A DNA stretch of 49,052 nucleotides from Pseudomonadota bacterium (GCA_021794595.1 JAJYQN010000004.1:1-49052); one strand, 5' to 3'. Numbered from the stretch's first letter, positions 24,801 to 32,403 are shown. The notes: generated by a model from the letters alone, not told the origin. Made by a program: numbers and translations.

Positions 24801-26480
24801 TCAAGCGCACGCGGAATCGCGCGCAAGACCAAGGCCAGACGACGCAAAGGCTCGCACCAGGGCAATCAAAGACGCTGTCACGATACTGTTGTGGATGCCG
24901 ACCCCAAACACCGCAGGTCCACCCGTCAAGGGCTCAAGTTCTATAACAGCCAAGGCGTTGGTCGCCGAGCCCTCTCCGATAGAACGTTCCTCGTAGTGGC
25001 ACAAGCGAAACGGAACGGGCAAGGCGCGGACCCCGGCATCGAGCGGTCCGTTACCGTAACCCTCGTAACAGACCATCTCCCCGTCCCGTTCAAGATGCAA
25101 TCGAACCCTATGCCGCGAAGAGTCCTGGTCTTGGCTCAGTTCATGACTGCAATACCTTGTGTTTCCGCGAGCCCCGAGATACTCGTTTTGAAAGGCGGCC
25201 CATATTTGCTCGGGCGTCATCTCGGTGCCGGTGCTATCGGTCGAGCCTTGAATCACACGGCTAAAGGCGATAAGCAAATTGCGAGGAAGAACAATCCCAT
25301 AGTGGGTCTCGAGCACGTAGGCGATCCCGCCCTTACCAGACTGACTATTTACGCGAATGATCGCTTCGTAGTTTCGTCCGACGCATTGCGGGTCGAGCGG
25401 AAGATACGGCACGTTCCAGAACGTTCCCTCTTTTTGCGCGGCAAGGCCTTTCTTTATGGCATCCTGGTGCGATCCGGAAAAGGCCGTATAAACCAGCTCG
25501 CCCACATAAGGATGGCGCGGACTGATCGGCAAGCGCGTGCATTCCGATACCGTACGCGCCACCTGGTCCAAGCCCGAAAAATCCAATTGCGGAGAGACAC
25601 CCTGGGTATAAAGGTTTAAGGCCAGCGTCACTAAGTCCACGTTCCCGGTCCGCTCGCCGTGACCGAACAAACAGCCCTCTACGCGCTCGGCCCCGGCCAT
25701 GAGCGCCAATTCCGCCGCCGCCACCGCCGTGCCTCTGTCATTGTGGGGATGAACACTCAGAACGACCATCTCGCGCCGCGCCATATGCCTATGCATCCAT
25801 TCCACTTGATCGGCAAAGACGTTAGGTGTCGCCATCTCTACGGTTGCCGGCAAGTTGATGATCACCTTGTCATCCGTGGCCGGATCCCAGGCCTCGACCA
25901 CGGCATCGCATACCTCGCACGCGAAATCCAATTCCGCTCCGCTAAAGGCCTCCGGGCTATACTGCAAGACCCATTGGGTCTCGGGGTGCGCCTGGGTGAG
26001 CGCTTTGACAGTCCGCACGCTCTCTTGCGCCATCGCGAGAACGGCCGCCTTATCCTTACGAAAGACGATATTCCGAAACACCGGGGAAATGGCGTTGTAG
26101 ACGTGAACGATAGCCCGTCTCGCGCCGCAAAGCGCCGCGACCGTGGTCACGATGAGATCCTCCCGGGCCGGCGTCAAGGCTCCTATCGTCACGTCGGGCG
26201 GCACAAGCCGCCCTTCGATAAGTCGGCGCACGAAATCAAAATCCGTTTGCGATGCGGACGGAAAACCCACCTCGATCTCCTTAAAGCCGATAGCGCAGAG
26301 CAAGGAGAACATCTCGCGCTTGCGCTCCATGCCCATGGGCTCGAAAAGCGCCTGGTTGCCATCGCGTAGGTCTGTGCTGAGCCAAATGGGCGGGGCCTTA
26401 AGGACCCGTGACGGCCAGGTGCGGTCGGGAAGGTCTATGGCCGGGAACGGCCGATATTTATATTGCGGCTCTTTGAGCAT
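24801..26480 (-). CDS. leuA: 2-isopropylmalate synthase (long, LeuA type 2)
   Basis: A 559-aa enzyme for the first committed step of leucine synthesis, condensing acetyl-CoA with 2-oxoisovalerate. I use ATG 26480 (MLKEPQYKYRPFPAIDLPDRTWP), 9 nt after GGAG; the longer frame to 26732 is leader DNA. The HMGL catalytic domain shows LSTDLRDGNQALFEPMG and VVLSVHPHNDRGTAVAAAELALMAGA, with GNVDLVTLALNLYTQG after it. The C-terminal regulatory domain (leucine feedback) covers the last 130 residues or so. This form, related to yeast and actinobacterial enzymes, is longer than E. coli LeuA. The last 120 bp before the stop look normal. Confidence 0.95.
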   Translation of the reverse strand: MLKEPQYKYRPFPAIDLPDRTWPSRVLKAPPIWLSTDLRDGNQALFEPMGMERKREMFSLLCAIGFKEIEVGFPSASQTDFDFVRRLIEGRLVPPDVTIGALTPAREDLIVTTVAALCGARRAIVHVYNAISPVFRNIVFRKDKAAVLAMAQESVRTVKALTQAHPETQWVLQYSPEAFSGAELDFACEVCDAVVEAWDPATDDKVIINLPATVEMATPNVFADQVEWMHRHMARREMVVLSVHPHNDRGTAVAAAELALMAGAERVEGCLFGHGERTGNVDLVTLALNLYTQGVSPQLDFSGLDQVARTVSECTRLPISPRHPYVGELVYTAFSGSHQDAIKKGLAAQKEGTFWNVPYLPLDPQCVGRNYEAIIRVNSQSGKGGIAYVLETHYGIVLPRNLLIAFSRVIQGSTDSTGTEMTPEQIWAAFQNEYLGARGNTRYCSHELSQDQDSSRHRVRLHLERDGEMVCYEGYGNGPLDAGVRALPVPFRLCHYEERSIGEGSATNALAVIELEPLTGGPAVFGVGIHNSIVTASLIALVRAFASSGLGLARDSACA

Positions 26481-26512
26481 ATTCGTGTCTCCGAGATACG
26501 ACTTGGAAATGA

Positions 26513-26568
26513 CCACGGCCGTGGCTTCGGCCCTCCTGTTGGGCAACCACTGTTCGTGGCCCAACAGG
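26513..26568 (-). promoter_or_regulatory. Hairpins in the leuA leader
   Basis: Two structures lie between the putative promoter and leuA. One is a 10-bp perfect stem, CCTGTTGGGC (26535-26544) with GCCCAACAGG (26559-26568); inside its loop, CCAC/GTGG can pair further. The other is a 12-bp palindrome CCACGGCCGTGG at 26513-26524. Neither is followed by a T-run on the minus strand, so simple termination is unlikely. I found no Leu-rich leader peptide and no T-box signature. Confidence 0.5.
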
Positions 26569-26743
26569 CGCATCGCAGTCGCAACAAACCCTCGGAGCGG
26601 ATCATCCGCACGGCACACCTCAATGTCTTCGGTACAAGTAACGCAAAAAGAAACAACGGAACGGATTACAGCGCGGGAGACCCTGGCAGTCGCCCGTGAA
26701 GAGGAAGAACGAATAGCGATGTTAATATGCAACTCATGGGACC

Positions 26744-26772
26744 ATGATCACCAGAGCGCACCCGTTTGTCAA
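26744..26772 (-). promoter_or_regulatory. Putative leuA promoter
   Basis: On the minus strand a perfect TTGACA (26772-26767) is followed after 17 nt by GATCAT (26749-26744), a 4-of-6 match to TATAAT. This would give a leader of roughly 255 nt before leuA, enough to contain the hairpins described above. Confidence 0.5.
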
Positions 26773-27032
26773 GAACGAGCTACGGCCGGCCCGTGATATT
26801 CTTGCCCTCCTACCCGAAACCAGGCCACTGACGGGGCCCGTATCCAAGACGCCCTCATGAGCCGGGGCGCCCAAAAACAAAACCCGCGGAATGCGTTGGT
26901 GCCTCGCTCTCCACGGGTCGCAATTTCCACCCTTCAGTCGCCAATACTTCTTCCTTCCAGGCGCTCCAGATAGTCCATCCTCACGATTTGGACTACTTCC
27001 CCTCCGCTTAAGGCAGAGTTTCTTGTGCCCCC

Positions 27033-27104
27033 CTAGTCCGCATACCAAATAGCAACCGCCATGACCCATCCTGCTACAGCAATCTCTACGAGCGCAAACG
27101 GCAT
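27033..27104 (-). CDS. Candidate 23-aa single-helix membrane peptide
   Basis: A tiny ORF with GAGGAG about 10 nt before ATG. Its 23-residue product starts MPFALVEIAVAGWVMAVAIW and ends YAD: one hydrophobic helix with an acidic residue near each end. It resembles the small accessory subunits of membrane complexes in size and form (CydX or CcoQ class), but no such complex is nearby, so no function is proposed. It stands alone upstream of the leuA promoter on the same strand. Real translation is unproven. Confidence 0.45.
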   Translation of the reverse strand: MPFALVEIAVAGWVMAVAIWYAD

Positions 27105-27759
27105 AAGATCACATCTCCTCATCTGGTCATGAGAACGATTCGAAAAAACCGGAATCGCCTCACTCACAACAGAACCACTCCTTGGTTCCCCGCTGTTCGT
27201 TTCTCAATGCCCTCACTTCTACTCCCAGTATAGACCCTAGAAAGGCCTCTGGAAGCGTGTATTTCTGGGGCCCAGTGTATCTAGCTCATGCGAAGAAAGT
27301 CTATGGCTTTTTAGTCCGAATTACGCACTTTTCCCTACTATATTTCCGCTATATTCGTGTGTAATTATCCTCTAATATAATGTTTATATTAATAACGCAT
27401 CGTTAACGCGATAAGACCGCTCGTTTTCCTTCGATAGTTATGGGCCTCTCCCTCTCCGTCGGCTCGGAAAACCGCTACCACGAGACCCTGGCGGACGGAT
27501 GAGTCTGGTAGACCCGGGACAGAGCCACTGGGATCACAGAGCCCGATGCTTCCAGGGCCCCTCCCAAGGGACCTCAAAAGAGGCGGACGCCGCCGATCTT
27601 GGCGCCCGATAAGAGCGATACGCGTCAAGCGACGTACTGTGTCATCACGACGTTTTTCTCGGTACGGCCCAAGCTCACCGGACAAGACTAGGGAACCGTA
27701 TGGGTGATAAGCAGCCGCGGACGGCGTCGTGTAACCGCCCCGCATAAACGCCGGCGGCG
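27105..27759. other. Gap without a supportable gene
   Basis: About 650 nt in which I see no convincing coding pattern. It includes an AT-rich stretch around 27340-27400, unlike the GC-rich surroundings and possibly promoter-like. The part near 27400-27760 lies where the missing middle and C-terminus of the AbiEi gene would be expected, but I cannot read that protein in any frame. Confidence 0.5.
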
Positions 27760-28134
27760 TCAGGATGGGCCTCGCAGTCTGCCCCCTGCGGGCTCTCCGG
27801 GACGCCACAAAGCCCCTGAGTGTGCCGATAAAGGTAGGCCACCCGCATCACGCAACACCGTTTCCAAGCTGATGTAGCTGAAGCCACCAGCACACAAACG
27901 GGCGGCGGCATGAAATAACACGAGTCCAGTGTGCACGGTCGCCAGCCGCTACAGGTATAGGCCTCGGCAAACCCGATCCCAGCACCCCTGCTTCACGGCC
28001 CGGATGAGGAGGGTTTTAAAGGCCGACGCCGAGAGCTCGGGTAAGAGCACGCGCAAGTCATCGAGTGCGAACAGATAGCGCTCAGGGGTAGCGAGGGTCG
28101 CTAAGCTCTGCATCAAGCGCCGAAGAGGAAGCAT
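27760..28134 (-). pseudogene. AbiEi-family antitoxin remnant with an in-frame stop
   Basis: From ATG 28134 the minus strand reads MLPLRRLMQSLATLATPERY, LFALDDLRVLLPELSASAF, KTLLIRAVKQGCWDRVCRGLYL and then TAG. In the same frame it continues RLATVHTGLVLFHAAARLCA, GGFSYISLETVLRDAGG, before the similarity fades and TGA is reached at 27760-27762. Both halves match type IV AbiEi antitoxins (N-terminal winged helix, then the LxxHAAARL...YISLETVLSDAG region). The gene therefore has a nonsense codon and lacks its C-terminal domain. No AbiEii nucleotidyltransferase toxin is visible nearby. The homology is from pattern memory; the stop is seen. Confidence 0.75.
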
Positions 28135-28429
28135 GAGACATAACTCAACACTTAGTTTCACTTAGTGTAACTTTGTGTGCTGTGATCGACAGGAATCGGC
28201 CCGGCAGCCCTCTCGGTATCCCGGTTTGGGGAGCCGCATGGAGGCGCAGTACAGGCTTAAGCCGCCCCTAAGAGAATCACGCTCCTGCGAGGTTCACGAG
28301 ATGGCCTATGCCCGCCTGCTCATAGGGCAAAGCCGACTGTCATGGCTTGCGACGCAACCATCCTTTTCCTCGCGGTAATAGATAGGGGTATCAATAGTTC
28401 CCGACCAACCGACATCGTCGCTATCTGCC
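28135..28429. other. Gap upstream of abiEi remnant with direct repeats
   Basis: No gene is seen. A pair of direct repeats, CACTTAGT at 28149-28156 and 28159-28166 (10-nt period, one helical turn), lies just upstream of the AbiEi remnant. It is a plausible operator, since AbiEi-type antitoxins repress their own promoters. The rest, to 28429, holds only weak spurious frames. Confidence 0.45.
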
Positions 28430-28765
28430 TCAAGCTAAAGCCGACAACGCGGCCTCAGGAGCCTTATCGAGCACTTTCAGAAGCGCCTTAGCCGCCCCTG
28501 TTGGTCGACGCTTTCCTTGCTCCCAATTGCGTATCGTCTCGAACGAAACATCGATGCGGCGGGAAAACTCAAGCTGACTTAACCCTAAGCGGCGGCGCAC
28601 GCGGCGCGCGAACTTTGCCGCGTCCTGCATGGCTTCCGCATCGTCTTGGGCTATCTGTGAAGCGATATCCTTTTCCTGCGTGGCGTCTAAGCGATTCTCG
28701 TCCACGCGACCTCGTGGCAATCCCGCTAAAGTCGCAGGGTCAATTTTTACTTTTACTTTTTTCAT
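28430..28765 (-). CDS. XRE-type helix-turn-helix antitoxin (BrnT partner)
   Basis: A 111-aa protein. A Lys-rich start (MKKVKVKIDPATLAGLPRGR) and an acidic helix (IASQIAQDDAEAMQDAAKFA) lead to a C-terminal HTH: RRRLGLSQLEFSRRIDVSFETIRNWEQGKRRP, then TGAAKALLKVLDK. Proteins of this form replace the usual BrnA antitoxin beside some BrnT toxins. Its start lies 26 nt inside the 3' end of the brnT frame, so the pair is co-transcribed. The antitoxin frame is intact although the toxin is frameshifted. Confidence 0.8.
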   Translation of the reverse strand: MKKVKVKIDPATLAGLPRGRVDENRLDATQEKDIASQIAQDDAEAMQDAAKFARRVRRRLGLSQLEFSRRIDVSFETIRNWEQGKRRPTGAAKALLKVLDKAPEAALSALA

Positions 28766-29021
28766 ACTCCTTTACCTCTCGCCGGTTGGCTTTACGTGCC
28801 GAAATGATCCGGAGTGCCGTTCCGCGACGGGTATACGCCACAAAGAATACCCGCCCCTCTATCGCCCCTAACAACTGATAACGATCTTCTCCGTAATCCC
28901 AGCGCGGTCTTGGCGAATCAATCGATCCGCGTCCAGAAACGCGCTCAGCACATAAGCGAAGTCGAACCCCCGTTCTGCAAAGCAGGCCTCGCTCTTGGCC
29001 TGGTCCCATTCGAATTCCATA
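28740..29021 (-). pseudogene. brnT: BrnT-family toxin, frameshifted
   Basis: From ATG 29021 the first frame reads MEFEWDQAKSEACFAERGFD, FAYVLSAFLDADRLIRQD. The family pattern then continues in another frame as RWDYGEDRYQLLGAIEGRVF, FVAYTRRGTALRIISARKAN and RREVKEYEKSK. Joined, these make a complete BrnT ribonuclease toxin (EWDxxKxxxNxxKHGxxF..., RxDYGExR..., GRxxxVVYT, RxISARxANRxExxxY). The break is around 28912-28918 (GACCGCGCTGG), a shift of one or two bases. As read, the toxin is inactive unless the shift is a sequencing error. It is coupled to the antitoxin at 28430-28765. Confidence 0.85.
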
Positions 29022-29026
29022 GGCAT

Positions 29027-29051
29027 ATGGTAGGCCACTGGCCTACCATAG
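29027..29051. promoter_or_regulatory. 25-bp perfect palindrome at the brnT start: putative operator
   Basis: TATGGTAGGCCA, a central C, then the exact reverse complement TGGCCTACCATA. It lies 5 nt upstream of the brnT ATG at 29021 and is placed where an autoregulating antitoxin would bind. It supports the inner start codon, because the outer ATG (29027) lies at the edge of the palindrome. Confidence 0.7.
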
Positions 29052-29256
29052 CCAAGGGTAGCCCCGCATCTCACAGCGCTCACATCGTGAATTTTGGATA
29101 GACATACCTCTTAGGAGATTAGACATGAAGACGTTCCGTTACTCCGGGAACCATATCCCCTGGTGCGTTTCGTCGATTGCTTTGCCGGCAAAACACAAGT
29201 GGCAGCCCACCAATGGCTGGATGATCAGATCTGCGGTTATTAGTCGGCAGCTTGTC

Positions 29257-29284
29257 GGCCTTATGTGGAGCTCCACATAAGGCC
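29257..29284. repeat. 28-bp perfect palindrome (possible recombination site)
   Basis: GGCCTTATGTGGAG followed by its exact reverse complement, with no central spacer. A diverged copy with 22 of 28 identical bases lies at 35163-35190. No T-run follows on either strand, so it is not a terminator. The rest of 29052-29364 holds only a doubtful 51-codon frame starting at 29125. Confidence 0.8.
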
Positions 29285-29343
29285 AAATATCGGTCCTTAA
29301 ACCAATCCGAACTAACGATGGCAGCGGCTGGTGTTGACCCTAC

Positions 29344-29381
29344 GTTGCTTTTTCGGCAACCATCGTTGCTCTAAAGGCAAC
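29344..29381. promoter_or_regulatory. Tandem 17-bp inverted repeats: putative double operator
   Basis: GTTGCT-ttttc-GGCAAC (29344-29360) and GTTGCT-ctaaa-GGCAAC (29365-29381) are two inverted repeats with exactly 21-nt periodicity, two helical turns, so both face the same side of the DNA. They end directly before the ATG at 29382 of the HTH-nucleotidyltransferase gene, whose winged helix is the obvious candidate ligand. Confidence 0.75.
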
Positions 29382-30024
29382 ATGCAGGTTATTCATCTCG
29401 CTTAACGCTATTTTATTTCCGGAGTATCGCCGCCGGGTGTTGGGCTTGTTATTGCTCCACCCCGACCAGCGGTATTACCTGCGCGAGATTGCCCGTCTGA
29501 CAAACACTACGGCAGGCACCTTAACTCGCGAGCTCTCCAGGCTCGTCAAGGCGAGTGTAGTGAATGTACAGAAAGTCGGCAACCAGACACATTATTCTGC
29601 GAATCGTGATTGTCCGGTCTTTGATGAGCTGGCGAGCATCCTGCGCCAAACCAGCGGTTTGACAGATGTTCTGGCTGAAGCCTTGCTGCCACTCGCCGAC
29701 CAAATCGAAGCGGCATTCGTCTTCAGATCGGTAGCCAGGGGTAAAGCGCGACCCGAAAGCGACATCGACGTAATGGTGACCGGCGACATATCGTTCAAGG
29801 CCGTTGTCACCGCCCTGTATTCGCTTCAGGGGCGTTTGGGCCGGGAATTGAACCCCAAGGTCTACTCCCGAAGGGAATGGCGCAATCTGGTAGCAGAGAA
29901 CGGTACGTTCATTCGCAACATCCAGAAGAAACCGATGCTGTTTATCGGGGGCATTGAATCTGGTCTGCACGACAAGGAGGCCCGTAATCATGACGCCGGA
30001 TCATTTCACCCAGCGCATCCATAA
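29382..30024 (+). pseudogene. HTH-nucleotidyltransferase (MNT-type) protein, decayed
   Basis: The readable frame gives LFISLNAILFPEYRRRVLGL, LLLHPDQRYYLREIARLTNT and TAGTLTRELSRLVKASVV (winged helix). A MNT nucleotidyltransferase core follows: AAFVFRSVARGKARPESDID, VMVTGDISFKAV, LGRELNPKVYSRREWR. Full-length relatives begin before FPEYRRRVLGL. Here the only ATG (29382) is one base out of frame, so either an indel near codon 3 has broken the start or a shortened protein starts at GTG 29437. The active-site motif G-S-x-x-R-G reads R-S-V-A-R-G (codon AGA, one change from GGA). The partner HEPN gene is truncated. I call it a pseudogene or inactive remnant. Confidence 0.7.
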
Positions 30025-30067
30025 TGAACGAAGCGAATCGATGCCCTTATCTCGCCGATATCGGTAA
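29990..30067 (+). pseudogene. Truncated HEPN-type partner of the MNT gene
   Basis: ATG at 29990 with AAGGAGG about 10 nt upstream, overlapping the end of the nucleotidyltransferase frame. It reads MTPDHFTQRIHNERSESMPL and ends at TAA after 25 codons. The opening and position suit the HEPN partner of MNT modules, but the RX4-6H ribonuclease motif and all helices beyond the first are missing. The region to 30300 has no further sign of it. The HEPN identity is inferred mainly from gene order. Confidence 0.5.
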
Positions 30068-30300
30068 GCGAAAACCACCATAAACCGGCTAACCATTCGC
30101 GTTGAATAGACCCATCGGCAGAACGAATGGTAGAAGATCGGAGGCGACCCCATTCCACCTCGGCAGGAGATACACGAGCAATCCGGCGCCCCCCTTGTGT
30201 TTCGCCAGCCTGTTAGCGCTTTCTCAATGACCTTAAATTTGAAGCGCAAACGGTGTCATAAGGCGCGAAGCACAAAGCGGGGGCCGGATTGATGAGCGTG

Positions 30301-30699
30301 TCAGGCCCCACCACGCTGTGCAAAGACTATATGCAGAATCGACCAGTAAAAGAGGAGGCCACTAGTCAAGAGGAAGAATAACGTGACAAATACGCCAATA
30401 CACACAGCGCATGGCCTCGGGGACTTCATGGCCCCTTCGGATTCGAGGGCCAGCTTTGTTTCGCTCCTAATCGAGTACGGTAGCCAAAGCAACACCTCGA
30501 GCAATAGCAGCCGACCAAGTATAGGCGCATGCGGGATAACTGTCGGATGCCAGTACGAATACCCCAGCCAAAGGAGCACGAAGCTATCGACAACACTGCC
30601 GACTAGAAACCACCGCGCCTTACTCCGACGGGTGGACCACGCGCCATATATAACCAACGCGATGAATGCCAGCATGTATATGATGACCCATATAGGCAT
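30301..30699 (-). CDS. Hypothetical membrane protein
   Basis: A 132-aa protein with four hydrophobic segments: IWVIIYMLAFIALVIYGAW, WFLVGSVVDSFVLLWLGYSYW, ILGRLLLLEVLLWLPYSI and AVCIGVFVTLFFLLTSGLLFYW. Short basic loops separate them (STRRSKAR, RSETKLALESEG). I recognise no family. It stands alone in the accessory zone, with no ribosome site of note. The alternating hydrophobic/charged pattern makes a real protein likely. Confidence 0.6.
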   Translation of the reverse strand: MPIWVIIYMLAFIALVIYGAWSTRRSKARWFLVGSVVDSFVLLWLGYSYWHPTVIPHAPILGRLLLLEVLLWLPYSIRSETKLALESEGAMKSPRPCAVCIGVFVTLFFLLTSGLLFYWSILHIVFAQRGGA

Positions 30700-31346
30700 A
30701 GAAGCGCTCCGAACGCCTAACCGCCAATGAGAAAGAATCCGTCATAACAGGCTATGCGGATTCTGCGTAGTCTCGTGGCCCACCCACCCATTGCCTACTC
30801 GCGTCCCGGTTTGGGATCGTCTTTTTGCCAAAGCGATATCTTCGTTAGGCCATGGCCGTTGATACCGGGCGGGATCTCCGTGTCATCCGGGATACGTTTT
30901 GTATCGGCCGCATTCCCTTCTGCCTGCCAGTGCTTTCGTGCACGAAATGGTTTGAGTGCGGTGACTAGGTCCGCCCACTAGTGCTCGACACGATTATCCC
31001 CCTATCTAACCGATAGCAGTCATTTTAGTACAAAACCTCGGTGTCTGCTTTCGCCGATCACACGGCTATCACATCACTTCTCTGAGCACACGTGGGTATC
31101 GCCATCATTGCGGCAACAATTCCGAAAAGGGACAGCCTTTGCTACAGTGTGAGTAGTCGGGCTGGTGGGTGCGCTTGGAAAAAGACTGTGCGGTCGGTGT
31201 CGATCGGTCGACCTAGTCATGACCGCCCCCGCTCCTTGCCAGCGACAATACCTGATGGTTCGCGGGCACCCTAACCTCATCGTCACGGTCTGAAGATGAG
31301 CGAGTGCCGTTAGTAGGGGACAAGAGAAACGGGCGGAGGAGAGTCA
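30700..31346. other. Gap with a gene fragment; otherwise no gene
   Basis: About 650 nt between the membrane protein and the HsdR_N gene. The only coding-like stretch is the minus-strand fragment at 30795-30977. Near 31118-31146 TTCCGA, 17 nt, TACAGT could be a weak promoter for the HsdR_N gene; both hexamers are poor. Confidence 0.4.
30795..30977 (-). pseudogene. C-terminal fragment of an unknown protein
   Basis: The minus strand reads WADLVTALKPFRARKHWQAE, GNAADTKRIPDDTEIPPGIN and GHGLTKISLWQKDDPKPGRE before TAG at 30795-30797. It is open from an in-frame TAG at 30978-30980 and has no start codon. The regular composition and the NGHGLTKISLWQKDDPKPG tail look like the end of a real, truncated protein, but I cannot name the family. 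Confidence 0.4.
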
Positions 31347-32264
31347 TTGACGACATACAAAAGCCTTTCTGGCTATCGCACGGCAGTCGCGCGAATTCAG
31401 ACCAACTGGCCAGATTTCCAGCGCAAGCGCGACGCTCGCCTCGAACAGCAAACGCGTCACGGAACGGCGGCTGAAGCGGTGGCGGAGAGGATTCTCGAAG
31501 ATCTTTTTACAGACGTTCTCGATTGGGGTATCCAGGACTTAAACAACCAAGTCGGCTACGCCGATCTTTCGCTATCCAAATTGGGTATCAAGCGCCTGAT
31601 CGTTGAAGTCAAACGTCCAGGGTCACTGGCCTGGAACCAGCGAGCCGTCGAACGCGCCATGGAGCAGGCCCGCCGGTATGCGTCCGAGCAGAAGGTGAAG
31701 CAAATCGCAGTCAGTGACGGCTTGATTCTGTATGCCGCCGATGTGGACGGGGGCGTTCTCAAATACCGCGTCTTGGAGCGCTTGGATTGCGAGAACCCAC
31801 CCGAATCGCTTTGGTGGTTGAGCAGGCATGGTCTTGATCAGTGTCCCGCGACCGCGGATGTCAGGGAACTTAGTACATTGCCCCGGAAAGACGAGGGCGA
31901 GCCGGTTGCAGCCGATGGGGAAACGAGCTTGCTGCATCCCCTGTATAAGATCCCGGCTCGATGTTTCGCCTATGTGGGCGATGCCAGCAATACGGCAACA
32001 TGGAAGTTGCCACATAGATTAGTGGACGGCTCACCCGATGCCTCCCGTATCGCAGGCGCGGTCGGGGCGATTGTGAAAAATTTTCGAGGGGTGAATGTCT
32101 TGATTCCCGATCAACATATCCCGGACGTTCTGGTGAGCTTGGCCAGGACGGCAATCGAGCTTGGGAAAATGCCGTTTCAAGGGGGCAAAGCCGAAACGTA
32201 TAAACGGTTGGAGGACGCCCTGGATCAATTGGGGCGCCTGGACGACCTGAAGCGCCTGTCTTGA
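31347..32264 (+). CDS. HsdR_N-type nuclease domain protein (stand-alone PD-(D/E)XK)
   Basis: A 305-aa protein from TTG 31347, preceded by a strong GGAGGAG. Residues about 20-125 match the HsdR N-terminal nuclease domain: ARLEQQTRHGTAAEAVAERI, the acidic residue in NQVGYADLSLSK, the E-x-K motif RLIVEVKRPGSL (E about 91), and the Q-x3-Y motif in EQARRYASEQKVKQIAVSDG. There is no helicase/translocase motor, no HsdM or HsdS, and the C-terminal 150 residues are unrecognised. It may be a type IV-like or accessory defence nuclease. It is followed after 139 nt by the 141-aa candidate nuclease on the same strand. Confidence 0.75.
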   Translation: MTTYKSLSGYRTAVARIQTNWPDFQRKRDARLEQQTRHGTAAEAVAERILEDLFTDVLDWGIQDLNNQVGYADLSLSKLGIKRLIVEVKRPGSLAWNQRAVERAMEQARRYASEQKVKQIAVSDGLILYAADVDGGVLKYRVLERLDCENPPESLWWLSRHGLDQCPATADVRELSTLPRKDEGEPVAADGETSLLHPLYKIPARCFAYVGDASNTATWKLPHRLVDGSPDASRIAGAVGAIVKNFRGVNVLIPDQHIPDVLVSLARTAIELGKMPFQGGKAETYKRLEDALDQLGRLDDLKRLS

Positions 32265-32403
32265 GCTCTCGTTTTTCTCGCTGCCGTAGTGTCCGGGGTG
32301 CGTGCGCTTTGACCTCTAGGAAGCAACCGACTCAAATCGATGCCTCCTGCCACCCGTATCCGGGCACCCATAAGATTGAGACCCTTCGTCGCGCGGCTTC
32401 GGA

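Noticed and set aside
26481-26732. 84-residue N-terminal extension of leuA
   Set aside because: It is open frame over leader DNA with hairpins; family similarity and a Shine-Dalgarno support ATG 26480.
28740-29083. Programmed ribosomal frameshift as explanation for split brnT
   Set aside because: There is no slippery heptamer, and no stem-loop or internal Shine-Dalgarno at the break was recognised; decay or a sequence error is simpler.
29125-29280. 51-codon plus-strand frame starting MKTFRYSGNHIPWCVSS
   Set aside because: It has an AGGAG upstream, but the end runs into the 28-bp palindrome and no family is recognised; too weak to call a gene.
30001-30249. 82-aa minus-strand ORF over the HEPN remnant
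   Set aside because: Its end overlaps the better-supported plus-strand MNT/HEPN frames, and it has no ribosome site or recognisable motif.
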